Assembly (NCBI GenBank): GCA_031841125.1
Contig: CM063110.1
Coordinates: 52,985,946-53,049,945, forward strand
Length of the DNA stretch: 64,000 bases
From: Acanthococcus lagerstroemiae
Taxonomy: Eukaryota; Arthropoda; Insecta; Hemiptera; Eriococcidae
Direction: 5' to 3'
How positions within the stretch are numbered: the stretch's first letter is position 1; every line of letters starts with the position of its first letter. Positions 9,472-21,703 of the stretch are shown here, piece by piece. The position numbers and the translations under genes were made by a program. The notes under the pieces were generated by a model that did no database searches, was not told the origin of the DNA, and was given only the letters and a program-made list of their open reading frames with translations.

Positions 9472-9656
9472 TCTTCAAGTAATTTGAGCCGGGTTATGAA
9501 ACTCACCGAATTTAGTTAACGAAGTTTATTATTTACATACTTATATTACAAAATAATGATGGAACGAAAAAAGGAGAATTAACACGTTTTCATGAACAAA
9601 GGACTTAGATATCAACAAACGTGATTCCACGATTCCACAGACAAATAATATCAACA
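9472..9656 (-). repeat. 5' LTR of the copia element
   Basis: 185 bp, identical by eye to 4108-4292. On the minus strand it begins TGTTGATATT and ends CTTGAAGA, not the usual CA; this end is fixed by the CACAC duplication and the PBS. It has a TATA-like AATATAAGTA and an AATAAA signal (plus-strand TTTATT at 9525-9530), so the promoter and polyadenylation signals of the element lie here. Confidence 0.93.
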
Positions 9657-9661
9657 CACAC

Positions 9662-10859
9662 GACGACTAGCCTTCGGCGACGCTAAGTGACCGGCAGCTA
9701 CGCAGCCTGCAGTATTGGAAAATAGTAAAGAAAGAAAGGGATATAACGTTCCCATGTTAAGGGCCTTTCTCTAAGTTCAAAAAAATTTCTGTTCGATCTG
9801 GTCACACCAGGTTAGACATACACTTTCAATTCGGACGTTAATTTTTGTCAACATTTTCGATTTTCATAATGTCTTACTGTATCGGTCTTGGATGACTTTT
9901 TCCGTTCAGTTATCAAATATTTGACAATTTGACGACACCTCACTGCCATAAGTAAAATAAAATGAATTGCGAACGGTCGTTTGACAGTTATTTCGTTCCA
10001 ATTTATACGCATTCAAATTATCGAATGGGTTACGGGTGCTCGAGTTAGTGAAAATAGGTATTTATACTCAGGTTTTCAAATTTTAATGTCCGCTCTTGAC
10101 AACAGGGTGCCTCGGACAAATATGTCTACTTTTAGGGACGGACTAGGGGGAAGAGGACACAGATGGAAAATTACATGAAATGCTAGGAAAATTTTTGCTA
10201 TACTGTTACCTACTATTTTTTCTGTCTGTCATCAACTTATGGGGCTGCGGAATTCTCCCCCCTATAACTGCATTATTCATACGGGGACTACATAGGGAAA
10301 CCAAATCATCGCGCACTGCGCTACATTTACATTCGTACATGAAAGGTGAAACTGGTGAAACGTGGTCTGTCAAAAAATCGATTTTCCGTTATTTTTGTGG
10401 TTTTGGGTAGTTTAATATAATATCTCCTCTTTCGCAACTTCAAGGCAACCACAATGAAACTGTTCATCGGGATATTCGTCGTATTATTGGAAAGGCTCCG
10501 AAAATGCAGGGATGTACCGTTTTTCCTGGAGGCAACTTACGCGAATTATACATAGTCAATGATTTCGAGCGCTGCGTCAATAATAAAGAACGTGTACACA
10601 GAACAACGTCATTATAATGATCAGAGACCATAAAAATGATCCGAGCGTCAATAAATATTCAAAATGATTTGAATTTCTTGAAACACAAGAAAAAAATTTG
10701 TTCTACAGATATGTTTTCTTGGTGACAATGAGGATGGAAGGGAGGTTTAGGGAGGTTTAAAGGGAGGATTATTACTACAGATCCTTTATTGTTTATTATT
10801 GAATTTTGCGGTACCTTTAGCCTATATTAAGAAAAATTCTGTGCAGCAGATTGAATACA
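9662..10859. other. No gene recognised
   Basis: Unassigned sequence right of the copia insertion. Frames of 65-76 codons at about 9981-10410 show no recognisable motif and are not called. Confidence 0.5.
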
Positions 10860-11495
10860 CAGTCACAATGGAGCACTTCCAATATTGAAGTCCGCATCAG
10901 CCACTGCTTTGTATTTGCAGCTTCTAAACGCTACTGGCCAAAAAATTCTGGATCAGCAGCAGTTATTAGGATCGCAGTAGAACGTGTCGACTTTCATATT
11001 TCGCACTAATCGTTACTGCCGCGGAATGTGGAATAGTCGCGGTAGAACGCCCAACTTTTATTCTGCGTCAGTCACTTCTGATGCGGAACAAATAAAGTCG
11101 CCGCAGAACATTTTATTCTGCGTCCGCCACTATTGATGCGGAACAGATAAAGTCGCGGCAGAACAGAAATTCCACAATGTCCGCTACTGAGGCACGTTCA
11201 TTATTCGCAGCTGAACGCCTCAATATTTAAATTACGCATCAGTTGCGGCTTTATTTTAAGCTGCTGAATGCAGCGTAATTGTAAAATCCGCGCCCGCCGC
11301 GGGTTAGATAATCGCGGCGTAACGCAACGTAATGGACAGGAATTCTGGAGACGCTGCAGATACTGCAGCGGAAAAATCAGATAAATCGCTACGTTCTGCT
11401 CCCGAATTCGGCATCTGCCTCGAATTTTTTGCGGAAATTTGAAATTTCCGCAACTGAGTAAGCGAAATTTCAGTAGATTTGGTCAATAGGGTGGT
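10860..11495 (+). repeat. TTCCGC/GCGGAA-rich degenerate repeat, copy B
   Basis: Imperfect tandem units are visible, clearest at about 11070-11175, where TTCTGCGTCnGnCACT, GATGCGGAACA and TAAAGTCGC recur twice. The block ends with GGTCAATAGGG, the inverted counterpart of the start of the block at 1708-2180. It is CpG- and GCGG-rich compared with its flanks. No coding or known family is recognised. Confidence 0.5.
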
Positions 11496-11499
11496 GGAT

Positions 11500-13890
11500 G
11501 GGGGAGTTCTGATAGTCCAAAAAGTTGATGAATATCATATATGTCGGTCAGACAGCAGATACGGAGCTACAGTTTGCGATATTGTTTAGACCCATTTCAC
11601 TTGGAAAATCGGAGTTCCTCGGATAAAATGAGGAGTTCAAGGTCATGATTGAAAAGGTCAAAAGTGCTATACGGATATAATCTCAAGAGTAGTCTGTAAT
11701 TCGCTTCGATTCGGTGTCTACATTGAAAAAGTCGGAAAAACTGATACGAGTGTCGAATGGTTCTAGTGACGGAGGTTGTGATGTTTGTGGCAGTCATCAT
11801 TTCTCTCCTGCCTATGTGTTGAAAACCTAATCTCCCCTTGCCACTACTTCTCTGTAATAAGAACTTCAGCCGATAAGACGTGTTATAATGGACTATTACG
11901 TCCCTATTATATTATTAGGTCGTTAAAATCTTGTATGCCTGGAAGAACAAAATGCGGGACCGAAGGATCTTACGGAGGTTGAGTCACGAAGCAATCAGAG
12001 GCAGAGTCCCCTACATAAACCATAACTGAATATTGGAAACCAGGGATGCGGGGAAAAGTAGTTAATATTGGACAAAGTTTAAAAATACAATTTGTCGTTC
12101 AAAAATGCGATTTCGAAGATGGGTGGATCCTTTCCTGGAGTCATTTTGATACCAATTAGCTGATGGTCTGCAGTTTTCCGCATATTGCATTCAAATAAAT
12201 TGGCTTACAGGAATGGTGATGGTACTTTATTAAAGGTATGCTAATAAGTGAAATTGATGGTAATGCTTTTGAACAATTCAGGATCTCATTTCCGAAACAT
12301 GCTAACTGCAAAAACAGTATTTTCGGGAAAATGAGAAAAATGTAGCACCTTTTGGCAGTGCTATCATTGCTGGACTAATGTTTTCCGGTGTTATCATGAT
12401 GTAGGCTGATAGGGACCACCTTCAGCCACGGGCCACCAGATGGCGCTGCTCACGCAATTTTCCCGAAAATGCAGCTAGCTCGTTTTGGAAGAGGGATCTT
12501 AATTGCGAAGCGAAGATTCAGAAAACTGTGTTCTAGCCCTAGTCTTTACTTATCTTCACGTCTGTAAAATATGTTGGGTGCTGGAAGGGTGTATCGAATA
12601 CTGAGTAAGTCCGTTGAAAAATGTTTCCTGAATCTAGAAGGAAGATGAACTGTTAATGTATGTGAACGACTCCTGCTATATGATGGATGGAGCCACCATA
12701 GGAAGTCCGCTGGATTGAAAGTGCCTGTTTCCTTATACCTGCAATGCTCAGTCATGTATCGTCCTTCGCGAGTTAATAACGGAAAATTGTTGTATTGTAT
12801 GAAATTGCCATCGGGCACAGTTGCATTATAAAAGTCTTAACGCTGTTATAGATGAACAAAAATGCTCCATACATCCACTGTACCTGCGATAACCTCTGGA
12901 AACGTTACAGCAATAACAGGTCGAATTTATTTATCCTGTTTTATTGGCTGTGTGAGCGTCGAGTTGATTTATGAAGCATCCTACTCCTCGGCTGTTCAAT
13001 AAATTTCACTTTCAAACCTATTATATTATATCGTTTTTAAAAACCGTGTTAAACCGTTCTCCTACGACAGATGTTCGGTGTTCGGTCATTTTCAAAGCGC
13101 GGTAACGTATACCCGTCATCTTCTCTTCTGCTTCGTAAATAAATTTGGAAGAAAAAAAGGCATTATAAACGGGGTTGAATGCGATCCGATGCGTTCCACC
13201 CACTGATGGTGTGTGGAAGGTACTGGCAGCACAGGGCTCCTTGGAGAAGCTACCTGCTTTCTTATTTTCACACTTATTTATATCGGATTAACGTTTGATG
13301 GTTTCCAGCGACGGTGTATTTATATTTTTATACTTATACGAATAATTCACCGTATTATTAACTTGTGTGTGCGTTTGTGTGCTTGCAGACGAGTACCCTC
13401 CGCCGATTACGTTCAGCGGAAATGAGTCTATGAACGTGTATTTGAGGTTGCTCTACCTGGAGAAGGATTCGGCTCTTATTGGTGGAAGGTAAGTTCGCAG
13501 TTATTGTTCTTATCTTTCCTTGGTTACATGTTCGGGAAATGATCAATTTATGGTTGCCAGCTGGTTGTTGTGAAAATTCTTCAAGACGGATGTGACTGTT
13601 CAGATTTTGTCGAAACTCTGGCTCTTCAAAAGTTATGAAGACTTTCGGAGTTACTTGATAAGATTAGAGAATCTGTTGAGCCTTGTTAAGACTCATGGGA
13701 GAGGAATGGATAGAGATCTTCCCTCTCCATTTTACAGGGAATAGCGGGGGTAGAGGTCAGGTCTCTGTACATGAGGACGAGAAGAGAAGGCACGATAGAA
13801 TAGGTAGACGAAAAGATTGACAGAAAGTTCACGACACGCCAAAAACCAAACTCGGACTCATCAAGACTAGTATTTTCAAATTTCCTGTAC
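11500..13890. other. No gene recognised
   Basis: About 2.4 kb of mixed composition without a long frame, terminal repeats or an RNA gene that I can support. Confidence 0.5.
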
Positions 13891-13894
13891 GCGT

Positions 13895-14320
13895 CAGAAT
13901 GCTAGATTTGATAGTAGCGGACATTAAGAGAATCGACGCCTTCGAAATGTTCTGCTATCCAAGAATGCTACAGATTCCTTGGGGCAAGAAAAAGACGAAT
14001 TGGTCCATATTAGAAGAACTGAATATCGCAGAGCGACTCAGCATCACCGTAAAGAAAATAATTCTAAAATACTTCGGCCATGTCATCAGGCGCGATAATC
14101 TGGAGAAGCTCGCAATCCAAGGAAAGGTAGAAGGAACACGGGGCAGGGGAAGGTCGCCCATACGCTACGTATATCAGCTCATGAAATATGCCGGGCGAAC
14201 ATTGGCTGGATGCGTGAGAGCGGCAGAAGACCGTGAGTCACAGAGAAATATTGTTGGCGGCATTAAATAGTCGCCATGCCCGAAATGGGTGAACGATGAC
14301 GACGAAGACGAAGAAAAACT
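13895..14320 (+). pseudogene. 5'-truncated LINE: C-terminal end of reverse-transcriptase ORF
   Basis: The frame at 13899-14270 contains ADIKRIDAFEMFCYPRMLQIP, YFGHVIRRDNLEKLAIQG and RGRGRSPIRY, the post-RT tail found in many insect non-LTR elements annotated as endonuclease-reverse transcriptase. It is clearly the same family as the minus-strand copy at 16440-17495 (DIKRIEAFEMYCYRRMLRIP, YFGHVIRRDNLEKLSVQG). The RT domain is missing, so this is a 5'-truncated insertion. It ends in GAC/GAA-rich sequence. Confidence 0.8.
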
Positions 14321-14384
14321 GGGAGACCTCCCCTCAGGTCCGTTTCTTTAGATATATGCTGGGGTACAGGCTTTTAGTAAATAA

Positions 14385-14860
14385 TGAGACTATCTCTGTC
14401 ATCGAGTGATAACGTGCCCGCTTTTGCAATCTTTGTGTCTCGGGTTTGAGTCTCACCAGCGCCCAAAAGCTAGTGATATACGACTACCCTGCCTAACATC
14501 CTAGTGAGTAGAACGACTACGTATCAATCGAGGTGGAAATGTAGTGCGCCCTGTAACTCTGCCAGTTCGCCTGAACAATGCATTATACTCGTAGGGCGTG
14601 TTACCACCAGATCAAAAAGATATGGTACTGTGCGCGTGCAAGTCATGGATAGTTGACTCAGCGTTATGAAAACACAGGGCTAGTAAGCAAACTGCGGCTG
14701 CACACTCTTCGGCAAAGAGAAAGAAAACTGTAACGTAACAAACCGCGGGGAAAACAATAGCAAACTACCTCAACTAACCCTGCCGGGAATGTCGCGCGTG
14801 AAAAACCGCGATTGCCTATGTCAGGCAACGGATACGGCACCTGAAGAAGAAAATGAATGG
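14385..14860 (+). mobile_element. tRNA-derived SINE, family B, single-unit copy
   Basis: The head has a degenerate A box (GAGTGATAACGTGCCCGC) and a B-box-like GGGTTTGAGTCTC. The body shares ACTAGCATCCTAG-type and CGCCCTGTAAC segments, then CCACCAGATCA, GTGCGTGTGCA-like, AACAAACC, CTAACCCTG and GGCAACGGATACGG with the minus-strand copy at 36720-37681. Shared architecture along about 450 bp with a Pol III-type head supports a SINE. A fragment also lies at 32086-32158. Confidence 0.7.
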
Positions 14861-16438
14861 AGTATATGTGCTCTGGCATGAAACCGGGACTATCAGCCTC
14901 TTTCCGTAATTCCCTGGGTGGCTTTTTTTCCCCCAGACTCATACTAAAGCTCGCTGATGGCATCTGGCAGAATTTGACTGATATTCCGCAATGGGCTCAT
15001 TGACCACTTCTCTTCCTACCTGCGCAACCTCAGTTCCAACAGTAAACTAGAGCTCGCTGATTTGTCGTCTTCTAGCAGAATCTGAACGATTCTTTCAATG
15101 CTTTCGCCGGCGGCCGCAATGAGCTCAGTAGTCAGTTCTCTTCCAGCTGCGCAACTTCAGCTCTAACCTCAAAATAGCTCACTAATTTGTCGACTTCTAG
15201 CAGAATTGGAACAATTATTCCACCGCTCCCAACCCAACAACTGACTAATTATCCTTCTCGCAAGCCCATCCTATGTAATGGTTGGTCCTGAACATGCACT
15301 CATGGACACCCGCCGGTTGCCGGCTCCGTTCATTCATACTCTTGTATTCGCGAACTGAAGCCCACGTATTTATTGCTTAATCGTTACTATAGCCATCAAA
15401 TCGGCAACCAAAGAACGATTTGAAAGTCGATTATACCAGCATGCTTGTCGTCGGCTGGCGAACTGTGCAGAGGTTGAAATTGCACCGCGGCGATTGCATT
15501 CGAGAGCCTCCGGCGAATGGGTGTGGAAATTCTGCGTGTTTTTGTCAACCGTTATGAATTTTTCGACTTGGAACCGCGCGGGTACCATCTTCAAGTGCAA
15601 TATTATGCTTACGTATTTTCGTTCACCGCATGGGTTTGTTCGACTTTTGTTGCTGTTTGGGACGTAATTAATTCTCGCATTCTTGGCGTAGATGATGATA
15701 CGATGACTCGAGAATGTAAAAACGCAAAACATAAATCTGAAGTGAAATTGGGTGCATGCGTTACCTTGCATCGTATTTGTCCGCAGACATCGAAATGACT
15801 AGGGATTAAACGCGAGTATGCCCGTACTGGGGTTTGAACTAAAAGGGAGAGGATTTTAAGCGACTTCTTTCAGAACAGCTTAGGGGGGGGGGGACAAAGA
15901 CTCTTCTGTCTAATTTGACCCTGCATCTCAGGTCTCCGACGCGATACTCCAAAAGGTGAATTTCGAGGCGCGCTAGGGTCGATTTGGCGAACAAGGATTC
16001 GACCCTGTGTGGTGTAGCGTCAATTTTTCAATGGACACTTTGAAAATATTTTTGTACGATCGTGGTGAAAAAGAAGGAGGTGTTTCATGTTTGAAGTTTC
16101 AAGTGTGTAATTTGTGCTGAGTTGGTAATGTGAAGTCATAATACGTTGGAGTATATGTGGTTCCGTGTAGTGGTATCCTTATCCTCACAAGTTCATCGCC
16201 GTCCACATCGAATAACGTGGAATGAAAAAACGAAATTTCGCATTTTGATTGAGGCACTCTCTGGAAAATTGAATTTAGGTCTACAACTAACGTGTGCAAA
16301 ATTTCATTTGAAAAATATAATTTTGCGAGGTTCGCCCTGGAGGTTGAAGTTCATCGTGAAATTTTCCTTGAGGAAATCTGGAATTCCGTTTTTAATTAAT
16401 GTAAAAATAAATTATGGTCAGAAAAATGATTTCTAGTT
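14860..16438. other. No gene recognised
   Basis: The antiparallel frames at 15370-15798 (133 and 93 codons) overlap each other and show no domain. Short imperfect repeats of AGCTCGCTGA and TTTGTCGNCTTCTAGCAGAAT occur at about 14950-15215, suggesting a degenerate duplicated unit of about 120 bp. A run of Gs lies near 15883. Confidence 0.45.
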
Positions 16439-16439
16439 G

Positions 16440-17495
16440 AAAAATTTGCTCTAACTTCTTCTTCTTCGTTCGCCCAGTTTCGGGCATCGTGATGAGGTGA
16501 CCGAGTTGACCAGGCTCCTCCAGTTGTCTCTGTCTTCGGCTGTCCTAGTACGTGATTCCATCGTCTTGCCAGTGATTTTCCGTATTAAATCTGTGTACCG
16601 TGTAGGTGACCTGCCGCGCGACCTGGTTGCTTCTGCTCTTCCCTGCACACTCAGTTTCTCCAGATTGTCCCTTCTGATTACGTGACCAAAGTAACTGAGA
16701 ATGCGTCTCCTGATGACTGTGCTGAGTCTGTCTTTCACGCCTAGCTCTTCGCATATCGACGCATTCGTCCTCTTCTTAGTCTATGGTATTCTCAGCATAC
16801 GTCTATAGCAGTACATCTCGAAAGCCTCAATTCGCTTTATGTCAGAGTTTTTCACTGTCCAGCACTCTACTGCGTACAAAAAGATAGGGAAAATCAGGAA
16901 CTCGATTATTTTCAGCTTGTTGTGTTTTGTGGCATCGTGACTTTTCCAGATTCGGTTGAGCTTTCCTACTGCTGTTTTTGCGATTGCCGCTTTTCTTCTT
17001 ATTTCTCCTTCTGAGCCGCCTCTGTTGGACACCATGAAGCCCAAGTATGTGAAGTCTTGCACTACTTCTATTCCATCCACATTTGTGATCCCTGGTTGGT
17101 TGTCATTCGTGCGGTCGACGATCATAATTTTAGTTTTGGACTTATTTATTCTCAGGCCTGCCGCGGTACTAGCTGCCTCGACTCTCTTCGGTAGTTCCCT
17201 CAGTTCTTCTATCGTTGTGGCTAGCAGAGCGGTATCGTCTGCATATCTGAGGTCAGATCCTCGTTTTCCTTCTAGCGATACTCCTCATTCCCATCCATCC
17301 AGGGCTTCTCTCATAACCCACTCTCCATAGGCGTTGAGAAGGATGGGGCTGAGTATGCATCCCTGTCGTACTCCTTTGGCGGTTTTGAAGTGCTGCATGA
17401 GTTCTCCTTCTCCTCTCACATGAGCAGAGTTGTCTTCGTATAGACTTTTAAGCAGAGCAATCAGGTGCTTCGGTACTCCTAGTGTTTCTAAACAA
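16440..17495 (-). pseudogene. LINE reverse-transcriptase fragment with frame breaks
   Basis: Minus-strand translation gives, in order, LETLGVPKHLIALLKSLYED, GVRQGCILSP, the catalytic YADD (17234-17245), KTKIMIVDRTND, FTYLGFMVSNRGGSEGEIRR, then DIKRIEAFEMYCYRRMLRIP and YFGHVIRRDNLEKLSVQG. A frame change lies near 17285-17295 between ALDGWE and the YADD segment, and an in-frame stop replaces the expected Trp after MLRIP at about 16781. The endonuclease and N-terminal RT are absent. The element encodes target-primed reverse transcription when intact; this copy is dead. Same family as 13895-14320. Confidence 0.88.
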
Positions 17496-17499
17496 CTTT

Positions 17500-18357
17500 A
17501 GAGTATCCACCAGTTGAACTAGGTTTCTAGTAAAGTACCCAACTAGAATTTTATGAGGAAACATGTCAGGTGTCACGACACCCTGGTACATTTCCAAGTA
17601 AAATAAGAAAACTGTATACACTCAGTTTTCAGGTATATCAAGTTCATTGGTAAAGTTAGTATGTAATGGCGCATGCAGAAATTGCACAAGGAACGATGCA
17701 TGACAAAAATAAAAGATGTCTGAAATGCAAGCGTGTAAAAGTGTTCTTAGGTTTTTACTCCTGAAAATTAACGTCTTGGAACTTCTGGAATCCTTTTACA
17801 ACTTCCTACTCAATAATCGCATTTCAGAGGTATTCTCGAGACAGGGATGCACGATAGTAGTTCTTTGGGGCAGAAGGGGTAATTCATATTGACTAATTTT
17901 ATATCTTCAATTTGCCAGTTAGAGGGCTAGGTTCCCTGGCCTTGGTGAATTCTATTGCAGTATCTCTGTCTGGTGTCTCTTTGATTTTTCTACCCAAATG
18001 TATTTTATTCAGTTTTCGGGGATTGTTATTCTTGTTGGCGATGTTGATTTTTCCGTCTGTAATTTCATTCCTGACTTGAGTCTTATCCACGTTTCCTACG
18101 TCATCCATTTCAGTATTGTCATGCCCATCTTTTCTGACTTTTTTTGTCGTTTAGGTATTCCCTTGTCTTTTTTTTTTTTTTGTATCTGCTTTCATTTTTG
18201 TCCTTTAACGTGTTTGTCACTACGCATCGACTTCAGTTTTTGTCTGTCATATCCTACCTGACCTGTCCTAAGCTGTCTGTTTGCCTCCTCCCTTCTGTAA
18301 AAGATTTTACTTTCGGAATTCGGCGATCAAAAATGAATGTCACGGGTTTTCTTGCTC
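17500..18357. other. No gene recognised
   Basis: Contains a T run at about 18168-18182. Sequence at 17890-18290 is T-rich and, read on the minus strand, gives short charged frames typical of LINE ORF1 or spacer, but no family can be named. Confidence 0.4.
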
Positions 18358-18530
18358 AGGGATGTAGCGAAGAGTTTTTCTGGGTGTAAAATTGTTAACG
18401 TCCCAACTGACTCAACTCAAAATTCCCACGTATCAAATTTTTTATATTGGCCTTAAAATAAAAACAAAATTTTTAACTTGGATTTTCCCATCTTTTGATC
18501 TATTTACTAAAATTTTCCAACTCCGGTGTG
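18358..18530. mobile_element. Partial copy of the 999/54616 MITE family
   Basis: CAGGGATGTAGCGAAGAG, then CCCAACTGACTCAACTCAAA and AATTCCCACGTATCAAA, match the left half of the element at 54616-55223. The right terminus is not recognisable. Confidence 0.6.
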
Positions 18531-18534
18531 AAGG

Positions 18535-18790
18535 CTTAAGGGGCCAGCTGCACCCGTATCCCAGCTCTTTTCCTTTTTTGTGGTAAGTCTGGAGCCCCAC
18601 ATAACGTGTTTTGAATTGAAGTCACCGCCCGAGGTAAAGCGATCGCCAAGTTGCTCGAATAAGTCGCAGTATTCTATAGATGTTAGATGATAACGTGGGG
18701 GGCGGTAGATAGCCGCTATTTCGGTTTTTTGGTGGTTTGAAATCGGACGCAAAAATTGAAGAGATGCGCCGTTATTCACTCGTTTACTGA
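18535..18790 (-). pseudogene. Jockey-like LINE endonuclease fragment
   Basis: The minus-strand frame reads LQFLRPISNHQKTEIAAIYRPP, then LFEQLGDRFTSGGDFNSKHVMWGSRL. This matches the IAAIYxPP and GGDxNxKHxxWGSR motifs of the apurinic-type endonuclease domain of Jockey-type LINEs. Only about 75 residues remain; the RT is absent, and a MITE fragment abuts it on the left. Confidence 0.8.
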
Positions 18791-18814
18791 AACTAGAAAG
18801 TTGAAATTAGTTGT

Positions 18815-20920
18815 CTCTCCCTCTCCTCAAGTGGCCTCTCTCCTCCTCGAAAGGTGGTCACGCTGCGGAACTGCAATGAAGACGTGCTTGTCAATCATGA
18901 TACGTTCCAGAAGTTGCCGAATGCGTTTTGCTGTATACGAACTGCCACACCTACGCTGGACGAGGGGGTGAGAAATTGAAAAGTCGAAAAGTGCAGTACA
19001 GATGTCAACGGTTTTCGAAGGTTGTTGAATTCACAACCGTTGTTATTTTAGGAAAGAGAAACACATCGCGAGAGATTTTGGCGGCACGATGACAAATCAA
19101 CAGAGCGAGCGGTATAATTTGCGGGCTATCAACAAAATTTTCCGAGCTAGAGAAACGCGAACCCTTTATCGCTTGAAAGGTCTCTCAAAAACAATATCAC
19201 GGATTGTGGACTTTCTGTGTGTGTGCGGGAATTGTACGAATGAAAGCGAACGGAACGGATATTTCACCTTTGATCGTAAATTATACTCGAATTTCGCGAT
19301 CGCGTGTCACGAGTGCGTCCACTCCAAACCTATAATGTACACGTTTTGCCAAACAACGGAACGCTATTTAATTAACCAACAAAACTAAAGAAGCAAAAAA
19401 AAAAAGTGTGACTAAATATCGTACGATGGTGTTCGCTGTGTAACGGTATTATGCTCAGAGACCATCGTCAGATCACCGTTCGTGCTGCGATTTACGACTG
19501 TAAAACGAATCTGCGAGTCAAATTTGTACGAATAAAAACGATCATGTCTGCGTCTATACCAAATAAAATAGGAAAATTAATCTTAACTGTGAGTAACTGC
19601 ACTGTGCTGGGAGAACCGGGTGCATCAAGTGCGGCCAACCGGAACGGAACGGGAACGTCTTTCTTTACACGTGAAAACGACATTTGAGCTTATTTTCTTC
19701 CTGTTGTACCTTTTCGCGCCTCAGGACGTTCGACTCGGCGGTTATAATTTGAATAATAATGTTCGAAGCTCTTCTGGCTCGCAGCAGACAGCCGAGGTAT
19801 ACACGCTGGAAACCGAAAAGGATAATTAGACGAGATTTCTGTATACGTTCGAACATATCTATCTACTTTTCAAGCCGTCTGCAATTACCTCGGATCAGGA
19901 GGTGGGGAAAAGGTGAGAAAGATGAACAAGTGCGGGCTTACATATTGCCGCGCGTAAATGAAGTAATAAAAAGTCTTAACAAGCCTGGAAGAGTACATTC
20001 GTGTGTGTAAGTAATGTGCGTGTAAATTAAAAATGTTTACCGAACGTTATAACAGAAAAAAAAGAAGATCGGTTGTACCTTCCCACGTCATTTCAAACCA
20101 GTTTTCAGGTTTATTATAAGTACTCTCGGTTCCAATAAAATCGATCGAATCTTTTCGCGACGGCATTTCCGTTTACCGGCATTTCAGTGCGACAGAACTG
20201 TCACGACTCAGGGTGCCAATATTATCGATATAATATCGATATAAATGCTCGTTTCGAACGAATTCTACTGCTGACTCGCGATATGAGTTTATACATGTAG
20301 TTTCTCGCCTCCATCGCCTCTTTATTCTCCAATCCGGGTGTGAATGTATACCGTGTCCGTAATATTCTTCGACTTCGTCCAAAAGCTCCTCCGTCCCCTT
20401 CAAAAGCTCCTCCGGCCGGATTACGGCGAGGTCTTGTAAAGCGGGACGCGGCGAGATGCGACGGCGGAAAATTAACGCGAAGTAGCGCGGGCGGGAGTGG
20501 ATCGAAACGTGCGCTCGCAAACTGCAGTCAGGAATCGAAAAATAGAACGAAAAAACAGGATATCGTCCGGGAATTAACAGTTCGTCGATGCCAACGAAAA
20601 AGGATTTAAAAAGCCTTTTACGGGGATACGACACGACATTTCCGTTCGACCGCCTGCGGATTCGCCGTGGGCGGTTATAGGCATCGGAAGAAAAATCGTG
20701 TCGTGGAAAATGACGAGAATTCCGGAGGGGGGGGGGGAGTTACGGGACGTACACAGAGATTTCGAAAAAATCGAGACTAACTTATGCAACTTTAATTTCG
20801 TCAAGTCGTAAGTACACCGGCGCAGGAGGGTCATTCTACCAAAACCTTGATAATTCATGTTTTTTTTTTGTGTTTTTCTTTTGAACATTATTACTTTTTT
20901 TCTTCATAGAAATCATTTGT
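18815..20920. other. No gene recognised; possible low-repeat sequence
   Basis: Relatively CpG-rich with several short frames, including 20173-20634 on the minus strand (153 codons, with EELLKGTEELLDEVEEYYG). None shows a domain or supported splice structure. An 11-G run lies near 20728. It may be single-copy host DNA. Confidence 0.4.
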
Positions 20921-20924
20921 TACC

Positions 20925-21236
20925 TGCTTATTCGTTTGTCATGGTTTGCATTTCTTTTCCAACTTGAGAAATTAAAGCCACATCGTCCTCAAATCTTAAG
21001 TTGTCGAGCCTTTTCCCATATATTATTATACCCTTTTGTTCCCAGTTTAAATTTTGAAATATATCTTTCAGTAGACAATTAAATAGGTTGGGTGATGGGA
21101 GGGGGTCCCCTTGTTTCACTCCTCTTTCGATTTAAAATGTTTCGCCTGTTTTGTGCAAACGAATTTTTCCGCTGTTGTTCTTGTACATTTCTTTTATAAT
21201 TTTTATCATTTTCCAGGGAATACCTTGTCGACTTAA
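20925..21236 (-). pseudogene. RTE-like LINE, part 3 (RT palm segment)
   Basis: Minus-strand translation contains GVKQGDPLPSPNLFNCLL, FQNLNWEQKG and LRFEDDVALISQ, the RTE-type RT core. The catalytic FADD/YADD box has become FEDD (20982-20993), and one codon is inserted in the QGDPLSP motif. A stop precedes the GVKQGDP segment. The LINE sequence continues directly across the 21237-23206 insertion, and its 3' part is lost at about 20925. Confidence 0.85.
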
Positions 21237-21703
21237 CCCTTCAATACCACACATGTGACAATTATCACGGTGGTATAAAACTCGCAGCAGCGGCGCGAGT
21301 CAGAGGGGAGACCTAGCCGCATAACTCCTAGTGCCTGTGCGCACATGATTTACCTTCATTCTCGCGTGCGAGTTTTGGTTGCCTACTCGAACTGTCAAAG
21401 GGGCATGCATTTTTTAAAAATTGATTTTCGGTTAAATATCGTCAATACCACTGATGTGACAATTGTCACACCGAACTATTTGTACTCTTACAAAGCACTG
21501 TGTACAATTTTGAGGTTAATAGGTTGAATTGAATTCTGTTTTTAATCAATTTGGACCAAAATTCATCATATTGGTGGTTTAATTTATGCATTCGAGTTGG
21601 TTTTTTGATGTTGCTCAGTGTGAGAGAATATTTCGTGGTGGGCTCGCGAGGAATACGGTGTCGAGAGGGGTGTCGAGAGGAAGGCCCGGGTTGAGACATT
21701 TTG

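Larger units (their letters stand above)
4108..9656 (-). mobile_element. Complete Ty1/copia LTR retrotransposon
   Basis: A 5549-bp element with all boundary signals, oriented on the minus strand. Direct 185-bp LTRs lie at 4108-4292 and 9472-9656 and no difference between them was seen by eye. A 5-bp target duplication CACAC flanks it at 4103-4107 and 9657-9661. The element starts with TGTTGATATT as many copia-type LTRs do. The primer-binding site next to the 5' LTR (9458-9471) matches the anticodon-arm half of initiator tRNA-Met, as in Drosophila copia. The polypurine tract lies at 4293-4301. Domain order gag, protease, integrase, RT, RNase H defines Ty1/copia. Identical LTRs indicate a very recent insertion. 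The internal region has a gag frameshift and a long noncoding 3' part. Confidence 0.96.

Noticed and set aside
15370..15798. Overlapping 133- and 93-codon frames
   Set aside because: They lie on opposite strands over the same bases and neither shows a motif.
20173..20634. 153-codon minus-strand frame as a gene
   Set aside because: No domain, no splice or promoter evidence, and an overlapping opposite frame of 89 codons; probably chance in CpG-rich DNA.
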